The notes under the pieces are model-generated. The model saw nothing but the letters and a program-made list of their open reading frames with translations. It did no database searches and was not told the DNA's origin. From Prochlorococcus sp. AG-412-J13 (GTDB lineage Bacteria > Cyanobacteriota > Cyanobacteriia > PCC-6307 > Cyanobiaceae), in contig QCLE01000003.1 of NCBI GenBank assembly GCA_003214815.1, forward strand, positions 1-64,000: a stretch of DNA of 64,000 bases. The letters run 5' to 3'. Below are positions 9,257-18,631 of the stretch, one piece after another. The position numbers were made by a program, and so were the translations under genes. Position 1 is the first letter of the stretch. Each line of letters opens with the position of its first letter.

Positions 9257-10165
9257 TTATTTGTTAGGTTTAGCCACATGTGGCAAACCCCAGCCTAGTT
9301 TATTTCTTAAAACTTGGAAAAATTCATGATCTTCAAGCCTAATAAACTTCACTGAGTGTTTACTTTTTCTTATTAAAACTCTATCTTCAGGCCAAACATA
9401 ACAGCCAGCATTTCCATCAACAACCATTACCAATCTTTCAGGAGTTGCGGGGAAAACAGTTACTGGCTCCGAATCATTAAAAACCAATGCCCTAGATGCT
9501 AATGAATGTGGAGCAATTGGAGTTAATTGCACTACTGGGCAATCAGGTGTAATAACTGGCCCTCCAGCACTTAGAGAATAGGCAGTAGATCCAGTTGGAG
9601 TAGATAAAATTACTCCATCAGCTGAAATATCCACAGGAGCATGTCGCCCTATAGAAATCTCAAAATGACACATACTTGTAAGAGGTTCTCTATGAAGAGC
9701 CATCTCATTAAGGCAAAGAGACTCCCATCTCCTCTGATCATTCCTCATTACACTAATAATAAAGCAGGTTCTTTCTTCAATATCCCAATTACCATCAATA
9801 ATTTTATCTATTGCTTCATCAAGATTAGATAAATAAGCTTCTGCAAGAAAACCTAAATGACCAGTATTTATTGTAAGGATTGGGATTTTAGCAGGTGCTG
9901 TTTGCCTTGCTGCAGAAAGCACGGTTCCATCTCCGCCAAGAACTATTGCAAATTCCATTGACGAATCAAATCCCTCAGGAACACAATTCGTATATCCCAA
10001 AGGACGAACATGTTGATCAGGATTGGCGAATCCAACCATTCCACCAGAGCTACTAACTCTTACAACTTCATAATTAGAATTTTCCAATTTTTTCTGAACA
10101 GAACTTGCAGTTTGAACAGCAAGTTCTTTCCCATCATTAACGATTAGCCCTGCTTTACGTAACAA
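9257..10165 (-). CDS. nadK: NAD kinase
   Basis: Phosphorylates NAD to NADP; important for supplying photosynthetic electron acceptor. 302 residues. The diagnostic GGDGT motif ([12 protein letters not shown]) lies around residue 77, and the conserved active-site stretch [23 protein letters not shown] is intact. The start is TTG at 10165, the only start giving the complete N-terminal beta strand (AGLIVNDGK). Cyanobacteria usually have two NAD kinases; this window shows one. Confidence 0.94.
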   Translation of the reverse strand: MLRKAGLIVNDGKELAVQTASSVQKKLENSNYEVVRVSSSGGMVGFANPDQHVRPLGYTNCVPEGFDSSMEFAIVLGGDGTVLSAARQTAPAKIPILTINTGHLGFLAEAYLSNLDEAIDKIIDGNWDIEERTCFIISVMRNDQRRWESLCLNEMALHREPLTSMCHFEISIGRHAPVDISADGVILSTPTGSTAYSLSAGGPVITPDCPVVQLTPIAPHSLASRALVFNDSEPVTVFPATPERLVMVVDGNAGCYVWPEDRVLIRKSKHSVKFIRLEDHEFFQVLRNKLGWGLPHVAKPNK

Positions 10166-10235
10166 TCAAACAACTAAAACTATGACCATCTTAAACTAAT
10201 TTGATGGACAAACCTAATTTAAAATTTCAATTTTA

Positions 10236-11243
10236 TTAGAACTGTTCTAAGAATCTAAGATCATTTGTATAAAATTTTCTGATGTCGTCAATCCGATGTC
10301 TTACCATGCAAAATCTTTCAACTCCTAATCCAGCTGCGAATCCTGTCCATTTCTCAGAATCTATTCCTAATTTTTCTAAGACCTTCGGATCTACCATTCC
10401 ACAGCCCATTACTTCTAGCCATTTACCTTTCCATTGAACATCTACTTCTGCAGAAGGTTCAGTAAATGGGAAATAACTAGCTCTAAATCTTACAGGAATA
10501 TCTCCAAAAAAGGTCTTTAAAAATGTAAGAACTGTTCCTCTTAAATGACTAAAATTAATATCTTGATCGATACATAAAACCTCAACCTGATTAAATACAG
10601 GGGAATGAGTAGCATCTACAGCATCTCTCCTATATACTCTGCCAGGAGCAATAATTCTTACTGGAGGAGGATTTTTCTCTAAGTATCTTATCTGTACAGG
10701 AGAAGTATGGGTTCTTAAAAGTCGATTTTCATCTAAGTAGAAAGTATCCTGCATATCTCTCGCGGGATGATTTGGGGGGATATTTAGAGACTCAAAATTA
10801 TAAAAATCAGTTTCTATTTCAGGGCCACTTTCAACTGAGTATCCTAAACCACAAAAAATATCTATTATTTCGTCTTGAGTTGAATTTAAAGGATGTTTAT
10901 TCCCAGGGGGTATTCCGATTGAAGGGATAGTTACATCAATTTTTTCTTTTTTAATCTTTTTATATAAAGCTTCGCTGTTTAGTTGATTTTTTCTTTCAGT
11001 TATTAGTTCTTGCAAATTTATCTTTATTAAATTTGCCTTCTGGCCAATAATTGGTCTATCAGTAGCAGATAATTGACCCATTATTTTCAAGATAATTGAC
11101 AAATCACCTTTTTTTCCTAGCAAGGACACTCTCAATTGATCCAGTTCTTCATGAGTATTAGAATTAACTATATTATTTTTTGCTGTTAGAGAAAGATTAT
11201 TTAGTTTTTCCTCAATTTGACTTAATGATTCAATTTGACTCAC
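10236..11243 (-). CDS. pheS: Phenylalanine--tRNA ligase alpha subunit
   Basis: Catalytic alpha subunit of the class II alpha2beta2 PheRS, 335 residues, start GTG. The N-terminal coiled coil (about 1-90) contacts tRNA. Class II motif 2 appears as [19 protein letters not shown] and motif 3 as [29 protein letters not shown]-like substrate-site residues are present ([14 protein letters not shown]). pheT is not next to it, so the two subunits are unlinked here. Divergent from surE, with about 70 bp between. Confidence 0.96.
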   Translation of the reverse strand: MSQIESLSQIEEKLNNLSLTAKNNIVNSNTHEELDQLRVSLLGKKGDLSIILKIMGQLSATDRPIIGQKANLIKINLQELITERKNQLNSEALYKKIKKEKIDVTIPSIGIPPGNKHPLNSTQDEIIDIFCGLGYSVESGPEIETDFYNFESLNIPPNHPARDMQDTFYLDENRLLRTHTSPVQIRYLEKNPPPVRIIAPGRVYRRDAVDATHSPVFNQVEVLCIDQDINFSHLRGTVLTFLKTFFGDIPVRFRASYFPFTEPSAEVDVQWKGKWLEVMGCGMVDPKVLEKLGIDSEKWTGFAAGLGVERFCMVRHRIDDIRKFYTNDLRFLEQF

Positions 11244-11311
11244 TGATATAGTAAAAATAAGTATTGCTCTATCTTACTTAAATATTGTCCATAAATAAAA
11301 TGTATAGATTA

Positions 11312-12121
11312 ATGAAACCGTTAAATATATTAATTAGCAATGATGATGGCGTTTTTGCAGCGGGGATAAGAGCTTTAGCAAAATCAGCGCAAAAAAGAGG
11401 ACATAAGGTAAAAGTAGTATGTCCTGATCAAGAAAGATCAGCGACTGGTCATGGTCTTACTTTACAATCTCCATTAAGAGTAGAAAAAGCTGACGAATTA
11501 TTTGGGGAAGGTATTGAAGCTTGGGGATGTTCTGGCACACCCGCTGATTGCGTCAAATTAGCATTATCTGAACTCTTGGATCATAAACCTGATCTAGTAT
11601 TATCTGGAATAAATCACGGGCCCAATTTAGGGACAGATATTTTTTGTTCAGGTACAGTCGCTGCAGCCATGGAAGGCACTTTAGAAAATGTTCCCTCAAT
11701 GGCAATAAGTGTTGCTAGTTTTAAATGGAAGAATTTTGAATATGCTGGAGAAATTGCCATGAATATTGCCGAACAAGCAATTAACGATAGTTGGCCAACT
11801 TCACTTCTATTAAACTTGAATATACCCCCTTGCGAGAAAAGAAAAATAAAAGAATTATCCTGGACAAGATTGTCAGTAAGAAAATATAAAAATCAATTTT
11901 CCAAAAGAGAAGACCCAAGGGGTGATGATTATTATTGGCTGGCTGGTGAGGTAGTTTTAGATCTTAACTCTAAAGGTTATGGTCCAAAGAAATGGCCAAG
12001 TGACGTATCACAAATACAAGAAAATAAAATATCTCTTACACCCGTTGAACCAGATTTATTTTGGAGGGGTAATTTAGACAAATTACCTAAAATTAATAAT
12101 TCATTTATAAATCCTTCTTAA
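11312..12121 (+). CDS. surE: 5'/3'-nucleotidase SurE
   Basis: Metal-dependent nucleoside monophosphate phosphatase. The signature [12 protein letters not shown] is at the N-terminus, with the metal-binding Asp pair. [20 protein letters not shown] and [12 protein letters not shown] follow in family order. SurE proteins normally begin a few residues before the NDDG motif, so the ATG at 11312 (269 residues) is preferred over the TTG at 11285 or ATG at 11300. The 3' end overlaps the convergent DUF3611-like gene by 21 bp. Confidence 0.93.
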   Translation: MKPLNILISNDDGVFAAGIRALAKSAQKRGHKVKVVCPDQERSATGHGLTLQSPLRVEKADELFGEGIEAWGCSGTPADCVKLALSELLDHKPDLVLSGINHGPNLGTDIFCSGTVAAAMEGTLENVPSMAISVASFKWKNFEYAGEIAMNIAEQAINDSWPTSLLLNLNIPPCEKRKIKELSWTRLSVRKYKNQFSKREDPRGDDYYWLAGEVVLDLNSKGYGPKKWPSDVSQIQENKISLTPVEPDLFWRGNLDKLPKINNSFINPS

Positions 12122-12634
12122 AAGCCATAAAGAAAAGCAAAGTCCAAAAAAATGAGCAGCAGTAACTTGTGTGTTACTGAGAACTGATAATATTTCAAGT
12201 CCAGTAATTGGGATGTCAGATGTCGCTGTTATCAATTGTCCAGTTGTTTGAGAAGATGCTTGGATAAATAAGGCACCCATAAGAGCTTGATATCCAATTA
12301 ATCCAAACAAAATTCCTAATAAATCAACTATTATTCCTCTTTTTATTAATTTACTGGTTTGTCCTCTTGAGGGTCTTGCGTTGCTTGCTATTGCTCTTCC
12401 TGTTCTAACTATTAACCAACCTTGCCAAAGACTAAAAAGTAGTAAAATCAAAGATATTGTTGTAAGTGATAGGCCAGGCGCTAAGCCTAGCTGTCCTTCG
12501 CTATTATTTACAACATTTGAAAAAAGCAAAACAGCTGAAACAACAACGCCTAAAATGGACTGAACCCAAAAGCGTATCCATCCAATGCGCCGCATTCCAA
12601 ATGAAAGGGACTGAAAATCAATTTTGTCAGACAT
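12101..12634 (-). CDS. DUF3611-family membrane protein
   Basis: 177 residues with about four hydrophobic segments (near residues 22-42, 55-75, 98-118 and 155-172) separated by short loops. One loop is basic ([24 protein letters not shown]). The start [19 protein letters not shown] and pattern match a conserved cyanobacterial and plastid family I know as DUF3611, of undetermined function, probably in thylakoid or plasma membrane. Converges on surE with a 21-bp overlap, so the two mRNAs are antisense at their ends. Confidence 0.75.
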   Translation of the reverse strand: MSDKIDFQSLSFGMRRIGWIRFWVQSILGVVVSAVLLFSNVVNNSEGQLGLAPGLSLTTISLILLLFSLWQGWLIVRTGRAIASNARPSRGQTSKLIKRGIIVDLLGILFGLIGYQALMGALFIQASSQTTGQLITATSDIPITGLEILSVLSNTQVTAAHFFGLCFSLWLLRRIYK

Positions 12635-12702
12635 TCATTTGATTGAATAAACTATAATCTATTCAAATTTGCCATCAAAATCATAAAATTGCACGTAATC
12701 TT

Positions 12703-13626
12703 TTGATCTCTTTAATATCGCCATCTGAAGTTAAGAATCCTACTTCAATAGCTATTGGAAGTTTTGATGGCCTTCATGCTGGCCACAGAAAATTAATTAA
12801 AAGTGTAGTTGAAGAAAATCAATATACCCCAACAATTGCGAGCTTCTGGCCTCATCCCAGAGAAGTTCTATACAAAGAGATGCGTCTTAGACTTGATCTC
12901 CCTTATGAAAAACTGCCTATTCTTGAAGATCTTGGGATTGAACAATTAGTTCTGATTCCTTTTGATAAGGAACTATCTCAACTAAGTGCAGAAAGATTCG
13001 TAAGAGATATTTTGATAAATAAATTACAAGCAAAAAACATTTCTGTAGGTGCTAATTTTAAATTTGGTTTCAGAAGAAGTGGAGACATAAATACTATAAA
13101 AAATACGATTAAAGATATGGACATAAAACTAAAAATTACTCCAATTTTAGAAGACAAAGAAGGTAGAATAAGCAGCAGCAGAATAAGAGATTTATTACAG
13201 AAAAGTGATCTGAAAAATGCTTTCAAAATTCTTAATAGGCCTTATAGTTTTAACGGAAAGGTTGTTAAAGGTAAAGGGATTGGGAAAAGTATCGGATGGC
13301 CCACCGCAAATCTTGAAATAGATGGCAGGAAATTTTTACCTGGAGAAGGTGTCTACGCAGCTTGGACAAAGTTAGAAAATTCCAACCAAAAAATTGAATC
13401 TGTAATGAATCTTGGCTCTCAACCAACAATAAATCCTTTATTGCCATCTGCAGTTGAAGTTCATTTGATAAATAAAGAAATCGATCTATATGGTTTAAAT
13501 CTATCTGTAGAACCAGTTGAAAAGCTTAGGTCTCAAATCAAGTTCAATAATATAGATCAACTTTCTAATCAAATTAAAAAAGATAGAGATAATGCCTTAA
13601 AAATTTTTAAAAACAACACAAAATAA
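12703..13626 (+). CDS. ribF: Bifunctional riboflavin kinase / FAD synthetase
   Basis: Converts riboflavin to FMN, then FAD. The N-terminal FAD synthetase domain has the nucleotidyltransferase signature SFDGLHAGHRKLI and ISSSRIRDLL near residue 150-165. The C-terminal kinase domain carries GKGIGKSIGWPTANLEI, whose PTAN motif binds Mg-ATP. Total 307 residues, normal. The start is TTG at 12703; no ATG exists upstream in frame. It is followed 8 bp later by thiE, so flavin and thiamine genes probably form one unit with thiS. Confidence 0.95.
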   Translation: MISLISPSEVKNPTSIAIGSFDGLHAGHRKLIKSVVEENQYTPTIASFWPHPREVLYKEMRLRLDLPYEKLPILEDLGIEQLVLIPFDKELSQLSAERFVRDILINKLQAKNISVGANFKFGFRRSGDINTIKNTIKDMDIKLKITPILEDKEGRISSSRIRDLLQKSDLKNAFKILNRPYSFNGKVVKGKGIGKSIGWPTANLEIDGRKFLPGEGVYAAWTKLENSNQKIESVMNLGSQPTINPLLPSAVEVHLINKEIDLYGLNLSVEPVEKLRSQIKFNNIDQLSNQIKKDRDNALKIFKNNTK

Positions 13627-13633
13627 GTCACAA

Positions 13634-14689
13634 ATGCTGAATTCAAATACAACCAACTCTGAAGATTTAAGAATTTATCAAATTATTGACGCTAATCTAG
13701 ATAGAGCTAGAGAAGGACTAAGAGTACTAGAGGATTGGGCTAGATTTGGTCTAGGCAAAAAAAAGTATGTTGAAAGAGTTAAAGATTTTAGACAAATTTT
13801 AGGAAAAAATCATTTAGAAGTTTATAAACAATCTAGAAATCATATTGAGGACAAATGCAAAGGATTGACTCATCAAGAGCAAATCAACAGGAAAACCTCT
13901 GAGCAAATTATAAGTTCTAATTCAGGAAGAGTTCAAGAAGCCTTAAGAGTCATAGAAGAATTCTCAAGGGTACATAATCATGAGCTTTCAAAAATCGCTT
14001 CCGAAATTAGATATGAAATTTATGCTATAGAGATAGACTTATTAAGTTTGAGCAAGTGTAAGAAGTCAGAGGAAATATTAAAAGAAAATGACTTATATGT
14101 AATCACAGATCAAAAGGACAATTTACTAGAAATAATAGAAGAGATTTTAATTGCGGGAGTAAGAATCATTCAACATAGATTTAAAACAGGAACTGATAAA
14201 GATCATCTTCAAGAAGCAATTCAAATTAAAAATCTATGTAAAAGATATAATTCTTTGTTCATCGTTAACAACCGACTTGATATAGCTCTAGCATCTAATG
14301 CGGATGGAATTCATCTTGGACAAGATGATTTAGACTTAAAAACTGCAAGAAAATTGTTGGGATATTCAAAAATTATTGGTACAAGCGCAAATAATGAAAT
14401 TGATATTTCTAATGCTCTTAAGGAGGGTTGTGATTATATAGGAATAGGACCAGTATTTGAAACTCCAACGAAAAAGAACAAAAAACCTATAGGGATTGAA
14501 AAACTCAAAACATTAACAAAAGATTTAAACATTCCTTGGTTTGCTATCGGAGGAATTAAGTCAAATAATATTTCATATTTAAAAAGAAATGGGTTTAAAA
14601 AAGTTGCTTTAGTTTCGCAATTAATGAATTCTGAAGATCCTAAAGAAGACGCTATTATGATTCTAAAAGAGTTGTCTCATGAAAATTAA
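13634..14689 (+). CDS. thiE: Thiamine-phosphate synthase with N-terminal ThiD2-like domain
   Basis: Couples HMP pyrophosphate and thiazole phosphate to thiamine phosphate. The synthase domain is residues ~140-351: LYVITDQKDN, the IIQHRFK strand, NNRLDIALASNADGIHLGQDDL, and the phosphate-binding AIGGI. An additional N-terminal domain of about 135 residues is typical of cyanobacterial ThiE and resembles the ThiD2 family as I recall it. It contains an internal near-repeat (AREGLRVLEDWARF and VQEALRVIEEFSRV), as if built from two similar helical halves. The stop overlaps thiS by 11 bp, a translational coupling typical of this pair. Confidence 0.94.
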   Translation: MLNSNTTNSEDLRIYQIIDANLDRAREGLRVLEDWARFGLGKKKYVERVKDFRQILGKNHLEVYKQSRNHIEDKCKGLTHQEQINRKTSEQIISSNSGRVQEALRVIEEFSRVHNHELSKIASEIRYEIYAIEIDLLSLSKCKKSEEILKENDLYVITDQKDNLLEIIEEILIAGVRIIQHRFKTGTDKDHLQEAIQIKNLCKRYNSLFIVNNRLDIALASNADGIHLGQDDLDLKTARKLLGYSKIIGTSANNEIDISNALKEGCDYIGIGPVFETPTKKNKKPIGIEKLKTLTKDLNIPWFAIGGIKSNNISYLKRNGFKKVALVSQLMNSEDPKEDAIMILKELSHEN

Positions 14690-14888
14690 AGTAAATGGAG
14701 AAGAAAAAAAAATAGAACTTGATCAAGAAAATGCTCTACTATCTACCGCTCTAAATTTAATGGGATATAAACCCAACACAATTGTTGTAGAATTAAATAA
14801 CTTGATTATTAATTCAATAAAATGGGAAAAAGTGAAACTTAAAGATGGGGATAATTTAGAAATCGTTTCAATAGTTGGTGGTGGTTAA
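14679..14888 (+). CDS. thiS: Sulfur carrier protein ThiS
   Basis: Ubiquitin-like sulfur carrier for thiazole formation, 69 residues. It begins MKIKVNGEEKKIEL and ends SIVGGG; the terminal Gly-Gly is the site of adenylation and thiocarboxylation. Overlaps the 3' end of thiE by 11 bp. Partner genes thiF/moeB and thiG are not in the window. Confidence 0.93.
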   Translation: MKIKVNGEEKKIELDQENALLSTALNLMGYKPNTIVVELNNLIINSIKWEKVKLKDGDNLEIVSIVGGG

Positions 14889-14999
14889 AAGATAAATTTT
14901 TCTATTTTAAAAATCTTCATAATTTTTTAAGTTTAGGCTTGAAACAATAACCGAATTTTTCCTGTTTTCGTTTTATATTTTTAATACTGAATTAGAACA

Positions 15000-15167
15000 A
15001 TGAAAGAAAAAATTGATAATAACTCTAGGTCCCTGAAATGGGAGCAAAATGGGGAGTTAGCACAGAAAGATCTCTCTGAATTAATTGAAAGATTAAAAAA
15101 TGTAGAAAGTGAACACACTTCATCTGAACTGTCTAGATTAGGTACAAAATCAAACATAAAAAATTAA
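15000..15167 (+). CDS. Small hypothetical protein (55 aa)
   Basis: ATG at 15000, 55 codons, stop TAA at 15165-15167. The product begins MKEKIDNNSRSLKWEQNGEL and is charged with a central amphipathic helix (DLSELIERLKNVES), no signal peptide and no Cys. It fills most of the otherwise empty space between thiS and the next small gene and has normal local codon use. I do not recognise a family. Picocyanobacteria carry many such small conserved genes; that it is one is inference. Confidence 0.5.
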   Translation: MKEKIDNNSRSLKWEQNGELAQKDLSELIERLKNVESEHTSSELSRLGTKSNIKN

Positions 15168-15234
15168 ATTTGTTACTTTTATCTTGTCTTTATAAAAATT
15201 TGTACCAAATTAAAGTTACTTAATTTAAAAGTAA

Positions 15235-15366
15235 ATGCCGAAAAGATTTCCAGAGTGGGTAAATACAGAAGTCGTTATAAAAGCAATAAAAATGAGAGAA
15301 GAAGGAATGCTTTCAAAACAACTTAATTTATGGATAGAAAACCTATTAGAACTTGAAAAAAAGTAA
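15235..15366 (+). CDS. Small hypothetical protein (43 aa)
   Basis: ATG at 15235, stop at 15364-15366, product beginning MPKRFPEWVNTEVV and ending LIENLL-like helix plus ELEKK. It is helical and charged, with two Trp. The sequence context KAIKMREEGMLSKQLNLWIE suggests an amphipathic helix pair. It ends 4 bp before the convergent larB stop. No family recognised; coding is supported by start, even codon use and the tight fit between neighbours, but it is short. Confidence 0.5.
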   Translation: MPKRFPEWVNTEVVIKAIKMREEGMLSKQLNLWIENLLELEKK

Positions 15367-15370
15367 CTAT

Positions 15371-16027
15371 TTAGGAAATACTTTTTATAATTCTTAGAGC
15401 CGCCATTGCTGCTCCGTAACCATTATCTATATTCATAACTGCAATACCGGGAGAACAACTTGACAACATACTGTACAAAGCAGTTTCTCCATCCTTGCTA
15501 ACGCCGTAGCCGACTGAGACAGGTACTGCAATTATCGGTTGTGCCAACAATCCTCCCACAACTGTTGCCAAAGCTCCTTCCATTCCAGCACAAACTATTA
15601 ATACATTATATTTATTAATTTCTTCTAACTGACTCATTAAGCGATGAAGTCCTGCTACTCCAACATCTATAAAAGATTGACAATTTACTCCATAAACTTC
15701 AAGCGCTAATTGTGCTTCAAGTGTTACGGCCAAATCACTTGACCCACCTGAAATTATGGCAACTTTTTTATTTGTATTTATTTTATTCAGATTTTTCCCA
15801 ATTATTAGGCAATTTGCTTCTTCAAAGAATCGTGCATCATCATACAAATCTAAAAGATAATTAGCCTTTTCATTATTAATTCTAGTAATGAAAACAACCT
15901 CATTTTTACTTAATACACTTTCAGATAATCTCTTTAATTGGTCGATACTCTTGTCTTGCCCCCAAATAGCCTCAATAAGTCCAAGCCTCTCTCTTCTTTG
16001 AAAATCAAACTTGATATCAAAATTCAT
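15371..16027 (-). CDS. larB: LarB-like protein (nickel pincer cofactor biosynthesis, PurE-related)
   Basis: 218 residues. The C-terminal two thirds is a PurE/AIR-carboxylase-like fold with ISGGSSDLAVTLEAQ, DVGVAGLHRL, CAGMEGALATVVGGL and VPVSVGYGV, as in LarB. LarB carboxylates and hydrolyses nicotinic acid adenine dinucleotide, the first step to the nickel-pincer nucleotide of lactate racemase. LarC and LarE are not nearby, and orphan larB-like genes are widespread in cyanobacteria. The actual substrate here is therefore uncertain. Lies 5 bp downstream of a secreted small protein gene on the same strand. Confidence 0.85.
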   Translation of the reverse strand: MNFDIKFDFQRRERLGLIEAIWGQDKSIDQLKRLSESVLSKNEVVFITRINNEKANYLLDLYDDARFFEEANCLIIGKNLNKINTNKKVAIISGGSSDLAVTLEAQLALEVYGVNCQSFIDVGVAGLHRLMSQLEEINKYNVLIVCAGMEGALATVVGGLLAQPIIAVPVSVGYGVSKDGETALYSMLSSCSPGIAVMNIDNGYGAAMAALRIIKSIS

Positions 16028-16032
16028 CTTTG

Positions 16033-16464
16033 CTACTCTAACTCTCCCTCATAAATTAATTCAAAAGGATTTTCTCCTACATTTAGCGCAGCTTTAACAT
16101 TATCTTCAAATTTTTGTTGGACTATATTTACTTCAGACATTGGTATGCTTTTCCATAATTTTTTACTTTTCCAAGTTACCAATATTAGAGCTTCTTCTTT
16201 TTCTTTATCCCAAAATAATTGTCGCCCCAAAAAACCATCTTGAGAAGATAACCATGGCTCCCATATTTCTTTTTCAGCATCCAACCATGCCGCTTTTGCA
16301 TCGATAGGGACTTTAAGTCTTAATTCCTCTATCACCATTTCACCTTGATAATTATCCATAGTAAGAGCTTTTAAATTGGGAATATCAGATTGAAAAATTA
16401 AAACTACTAAGCAAATTAGTACGAAACAAAATCTTTGAAATTTTTTTTTTAAATTTAATTTCAT
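16033..16464 (-). CDS. TIGR03792-type small secreted protein
   Basis: 143 residues. The hydrophobic N-terminal segment ([14 protein letters not shown]) is a signal peptide or anchor. The rest is a compact ferredoxin-like or ABM-like domain: [38 protein letters not shown] and [15 protein letters not shown]. It resembles the cyanobacterial family TIGR03792, of unknown function but similar to antibiotic-biosynthesis-monooxygenase-type dimeric alpha/beta barrels. It overlaps the stop of the trmD-ispF gene by 4 bp (ATGA type), so it is translationally coupled to it. Confidence 0.75.
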   Translation of the reverse strand: MKLNLKKKFQRFCFVLICLVVLIFQSDIPNLKALTMDNYQGEMVIEELRLKVPIDAKAAWLDAEKEIWEPWLSSQDGFLGRQLFWDKEKEEALILVTWKSKKLWKSIPMSEVNIVQQKFEDNVKAALNVGENPFELIYEGELE

Positions 16465-17681
16465 TTTTTTTCAAGTAGCACTACTGAATGGCAACTTATA
16501 CCCTCTTCTCTCCCTTCTGGACCCAATTTTTCATTCGTAGTTGCTTTAATCCCAATTAAATTTTCATCAATATTTAAGATTTCAGAAATGTTTTTTTTCA
16601 TTAGTTTTGTATGTGGCATGATTTTTGGCCTTTCAGCGACTAGAACACTATCAATATTATTTATTTCCCAACCATTTTGTCTTATCAAGTCAATTACTTT
16701 TGATAACAAAAACAAGCTATCAGCATTTTTCCATTTTTCATCAGATGGGGGGAAATACTTTCCTATGTCCCCCAGCGACAGTGCTCCTAATAATGCATCC
16801 ATTATTGAGTGACTTAAAACATCAGCATCACTATGCCCATCCAATCCTAAATTTTCAGGATGACACAATTTTACACCGCCAATAATTAAATCTCTATCCT
16901 TTACAAGTTTATGAATATCGTATCCATTACCTATTCGAAATTTCATGAATTTATTGTATTCTTTTATCATTCTCTTACTTTGTGGGGATTTTTTGTAGTT
17001 TTCATTTGAAAATAAGTCACTTCTTCTCTCTAATGTTCTTTCAATACTTTTTCGTCTTCTCCACGATTTAATCTCTTCATGATTACCACTCACTAAAATA
17101 TCTGGCACTTTCATATCTTTAAAAGTTAACGGCCTCGTGTACTGAGGATATTCTAATAAAGAAGCATTATGACTCTCATCAACTAAAGAGTCTGGATCAC
17201 CAAGAGTTCCTGGCAATAATCTAGTCAAACCGTTAATTATTGATATAGCGGGTATTTCACCTCCAGAAAGTATATAATCGCCTATAGATATCTCTTCATC
17301 AGCTAAATATCTAATCCTTTCATCAAAACCTTCATATTGACCACAAATAACTATTATTTGATCCAAAGTGGACCATCTCGCAAGATCCTTTTGCTTTAAG
17401 ACTTTACCCTGTGGGGTCATCAACAAAGTTTTACTTTTAGGTAATTTTCTAATTGATTCATATGCCTTATAAATAGGTTCAGGTTTTAATAGCATTCCTG
17501 CTCCTCCACCATAAGGCTTATCGTCTACTTGTCTGTAAGAACCTTCACCATATTCTCTTAAATCATGTAAATTTACATCGATCAAATTCTTATCTAGAGC
17601 TCTTGTTATGACCCCTAAATTATTTATTAATTCAAAAGATTTAGGGAACAATGTAATTACATCAAAATTAAAACTACTCAT
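16461..17681 (-). CDS. trmD-ispF: TrmD-IspF fusion: tRNA (guanine37-N1)-methyltransferase plus MEcPP synthase
   Basis: One uninterrupted frame of 406 residues encodes two enzymes normally separate. Residues 1-~228 are TrmD (DVITLFP start, [10 protein letters not shown], the trefoil-knot SAM site [12 protein letters not shown] and [11 protein letters not shown]), which makes m1G37 in tRNA. Residues ~246-406 are IspF (NGYDIHKL and [20 protein letters not shown] with zinc His/Asp, then [10 protein letters not shown]), the MEP-pathway cyclase for isoprenoids. The linker [19 protein letters not shown] has no stop, but an ATG at 16946 lies exactly where a free IspF would begin (residue 246). So separate translation of IspF from the same frame is possible. 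TrmD starts right after the era stop. Confidence 0.88.
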   Translation of the reverse strand: MSSFNFDVITLFPKSFELINNLGVITRALDKNLIDVNLHDLREYGEGSYRQVDDKPYGGGAGMLLKPEPIYKAYESIRKLPKSKTLLMTPQGKVLKQKDLARWSTLDQIIVICGQYEGFDERIRYLADEEISIGDYILSGGEIPAISIINGLTRLLPGTLGDPDSLVDESHNASLLEYPQYTRPLTFKDMKVPDILVSGNHEEIKSWRRRKSIERTLERRSDLFSNENYKKSPQSKRMIKEYNKFMKFRIGNGYDIHKLVKDRDLIIGGVKLCHPENLGLDGHSDADVLSHSIMDALLGALSLGDIGKYFPPSDEKWKNADSLFLLSKVIDLIRQNGWEINNIDSVLVAERPKIMPHTKLMKKNISEILNIDENLIGIKATTNEKLGPEGREEGISCHSVVLLEKK

Positions 17682-18593
17682 CTAGAAATCTTCCACATAA
17701 CCAAACTCAATTAACCTTGAATCTTTTTTTCTCCAATTTGGAACAACTTTCACAAACAACTCCAGGTGAATTGGATCATCAATCAATTTTGACATATTTG
17801 ATCTTGCTGACTGACCAATAGTTTTTAACATTGAACCTTTCTTTCCAATAAGAATTCCTTTTTGAGTTGATCTTTCAACAATAATGGTAGCCAAAATAGC
17901 TGTAAAACTTTTGCCATTTTTTCTTTTTATTTCCTCTATCTTTTCTACCTTGACTGCAACACTATGAGGTACTTCTTCTCTCGTATATATTAATACCTGC
18001 TCTCTTATTAAATCAGATAATAAATTATCTAATGGTTGGTCGCATATCGTATCTTCGCTATAAAGTTTTGGTCCCTCTGGAAGAAAATTAAGTGCCATAT
18101 CAACTAGTTCAGAACATCCTTCTCCTTGAGAAGCACTTACAATTTGAAAATTTCTATTAATTCCAAAAAATCTTCTATATTGATCTAATCGTAAATTCCT
18201 AAATTCTTTATTAACCAAATCCCACTTATTCAATGCAACAATAAACTCAGTTTTATTTGCGATTAAAAAGTTCAATATATATTCATCACCTCTACCAGGT
18301 TCTTCACTTGAATCAATTACAAAAATTACCATATCAACTCCATTAATTGCAGATTTTGCGTTTTTTACTAGTATCTCTCCAAGGCGATGATGAGGTTTAT
18401 GAACACCTGGTGTATCGACAAAAATTATTTGTCCATTGTTTGTAGTAAGTATTCCTTTTAATTTATTTCTAGTAGTTTGTGCTATTGGAGAAGTAATTGT
18501 TATTTTTTCTCCAATCAGTTTATTTATTAAAGTAGATTTACCCACATTTGGCCTTCCTAGTAAAGTTACAAACCCAGATCTATAATTAGTCAA
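17682..18593 (-). CDS. era: GTPase Era
   Basis: Ribosome-assembly GTPase acting on 16S rRNA and the 30S subunit. 303 residues. G1 is GRPNVGKST, G3 DTPGVHKPHHRL, and G4 NKWD. The C-terminal KH domain carries IVERSTQKGILIGKKGSMLK, the RNA-binding GxxG loop, and the ending is RLIEFGYVEDF. The stop is directly followed by the trmD-ispF ATG with no gap. Confidence 0.96.
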   Translation of the reverse strand: MTNYRSGFVTLLGRPNVGKSTLINKLIGEKITITSPIAQTTRNKLKGILTTNNGQIIFVDTPGVHKPHHRLGEILVKNAKSAINGVDMVIFVIDSSEEPGRGDEYILNFLIANKTEFIVALNKWDLVNKEFRNLRLDQYRRFFGINRNFQIVSASQGEGCSELVDMALNFLPEGPKLYSEDTICDQPLDNLLSDLIREQVLIYTREEVPHSVAVKVEKIEEIKRKNGKSFTAILATIIVERSTQKGILIGKKGSMLKTIGQSARSNMSKLIDDPIHLELFVKVVPNWRKKDSRLIEFGYVEDF

Positions 18594-18631
18594 AGACTTT
18601 TAATGCATCAATAATAAAATTCTGATCAAAA

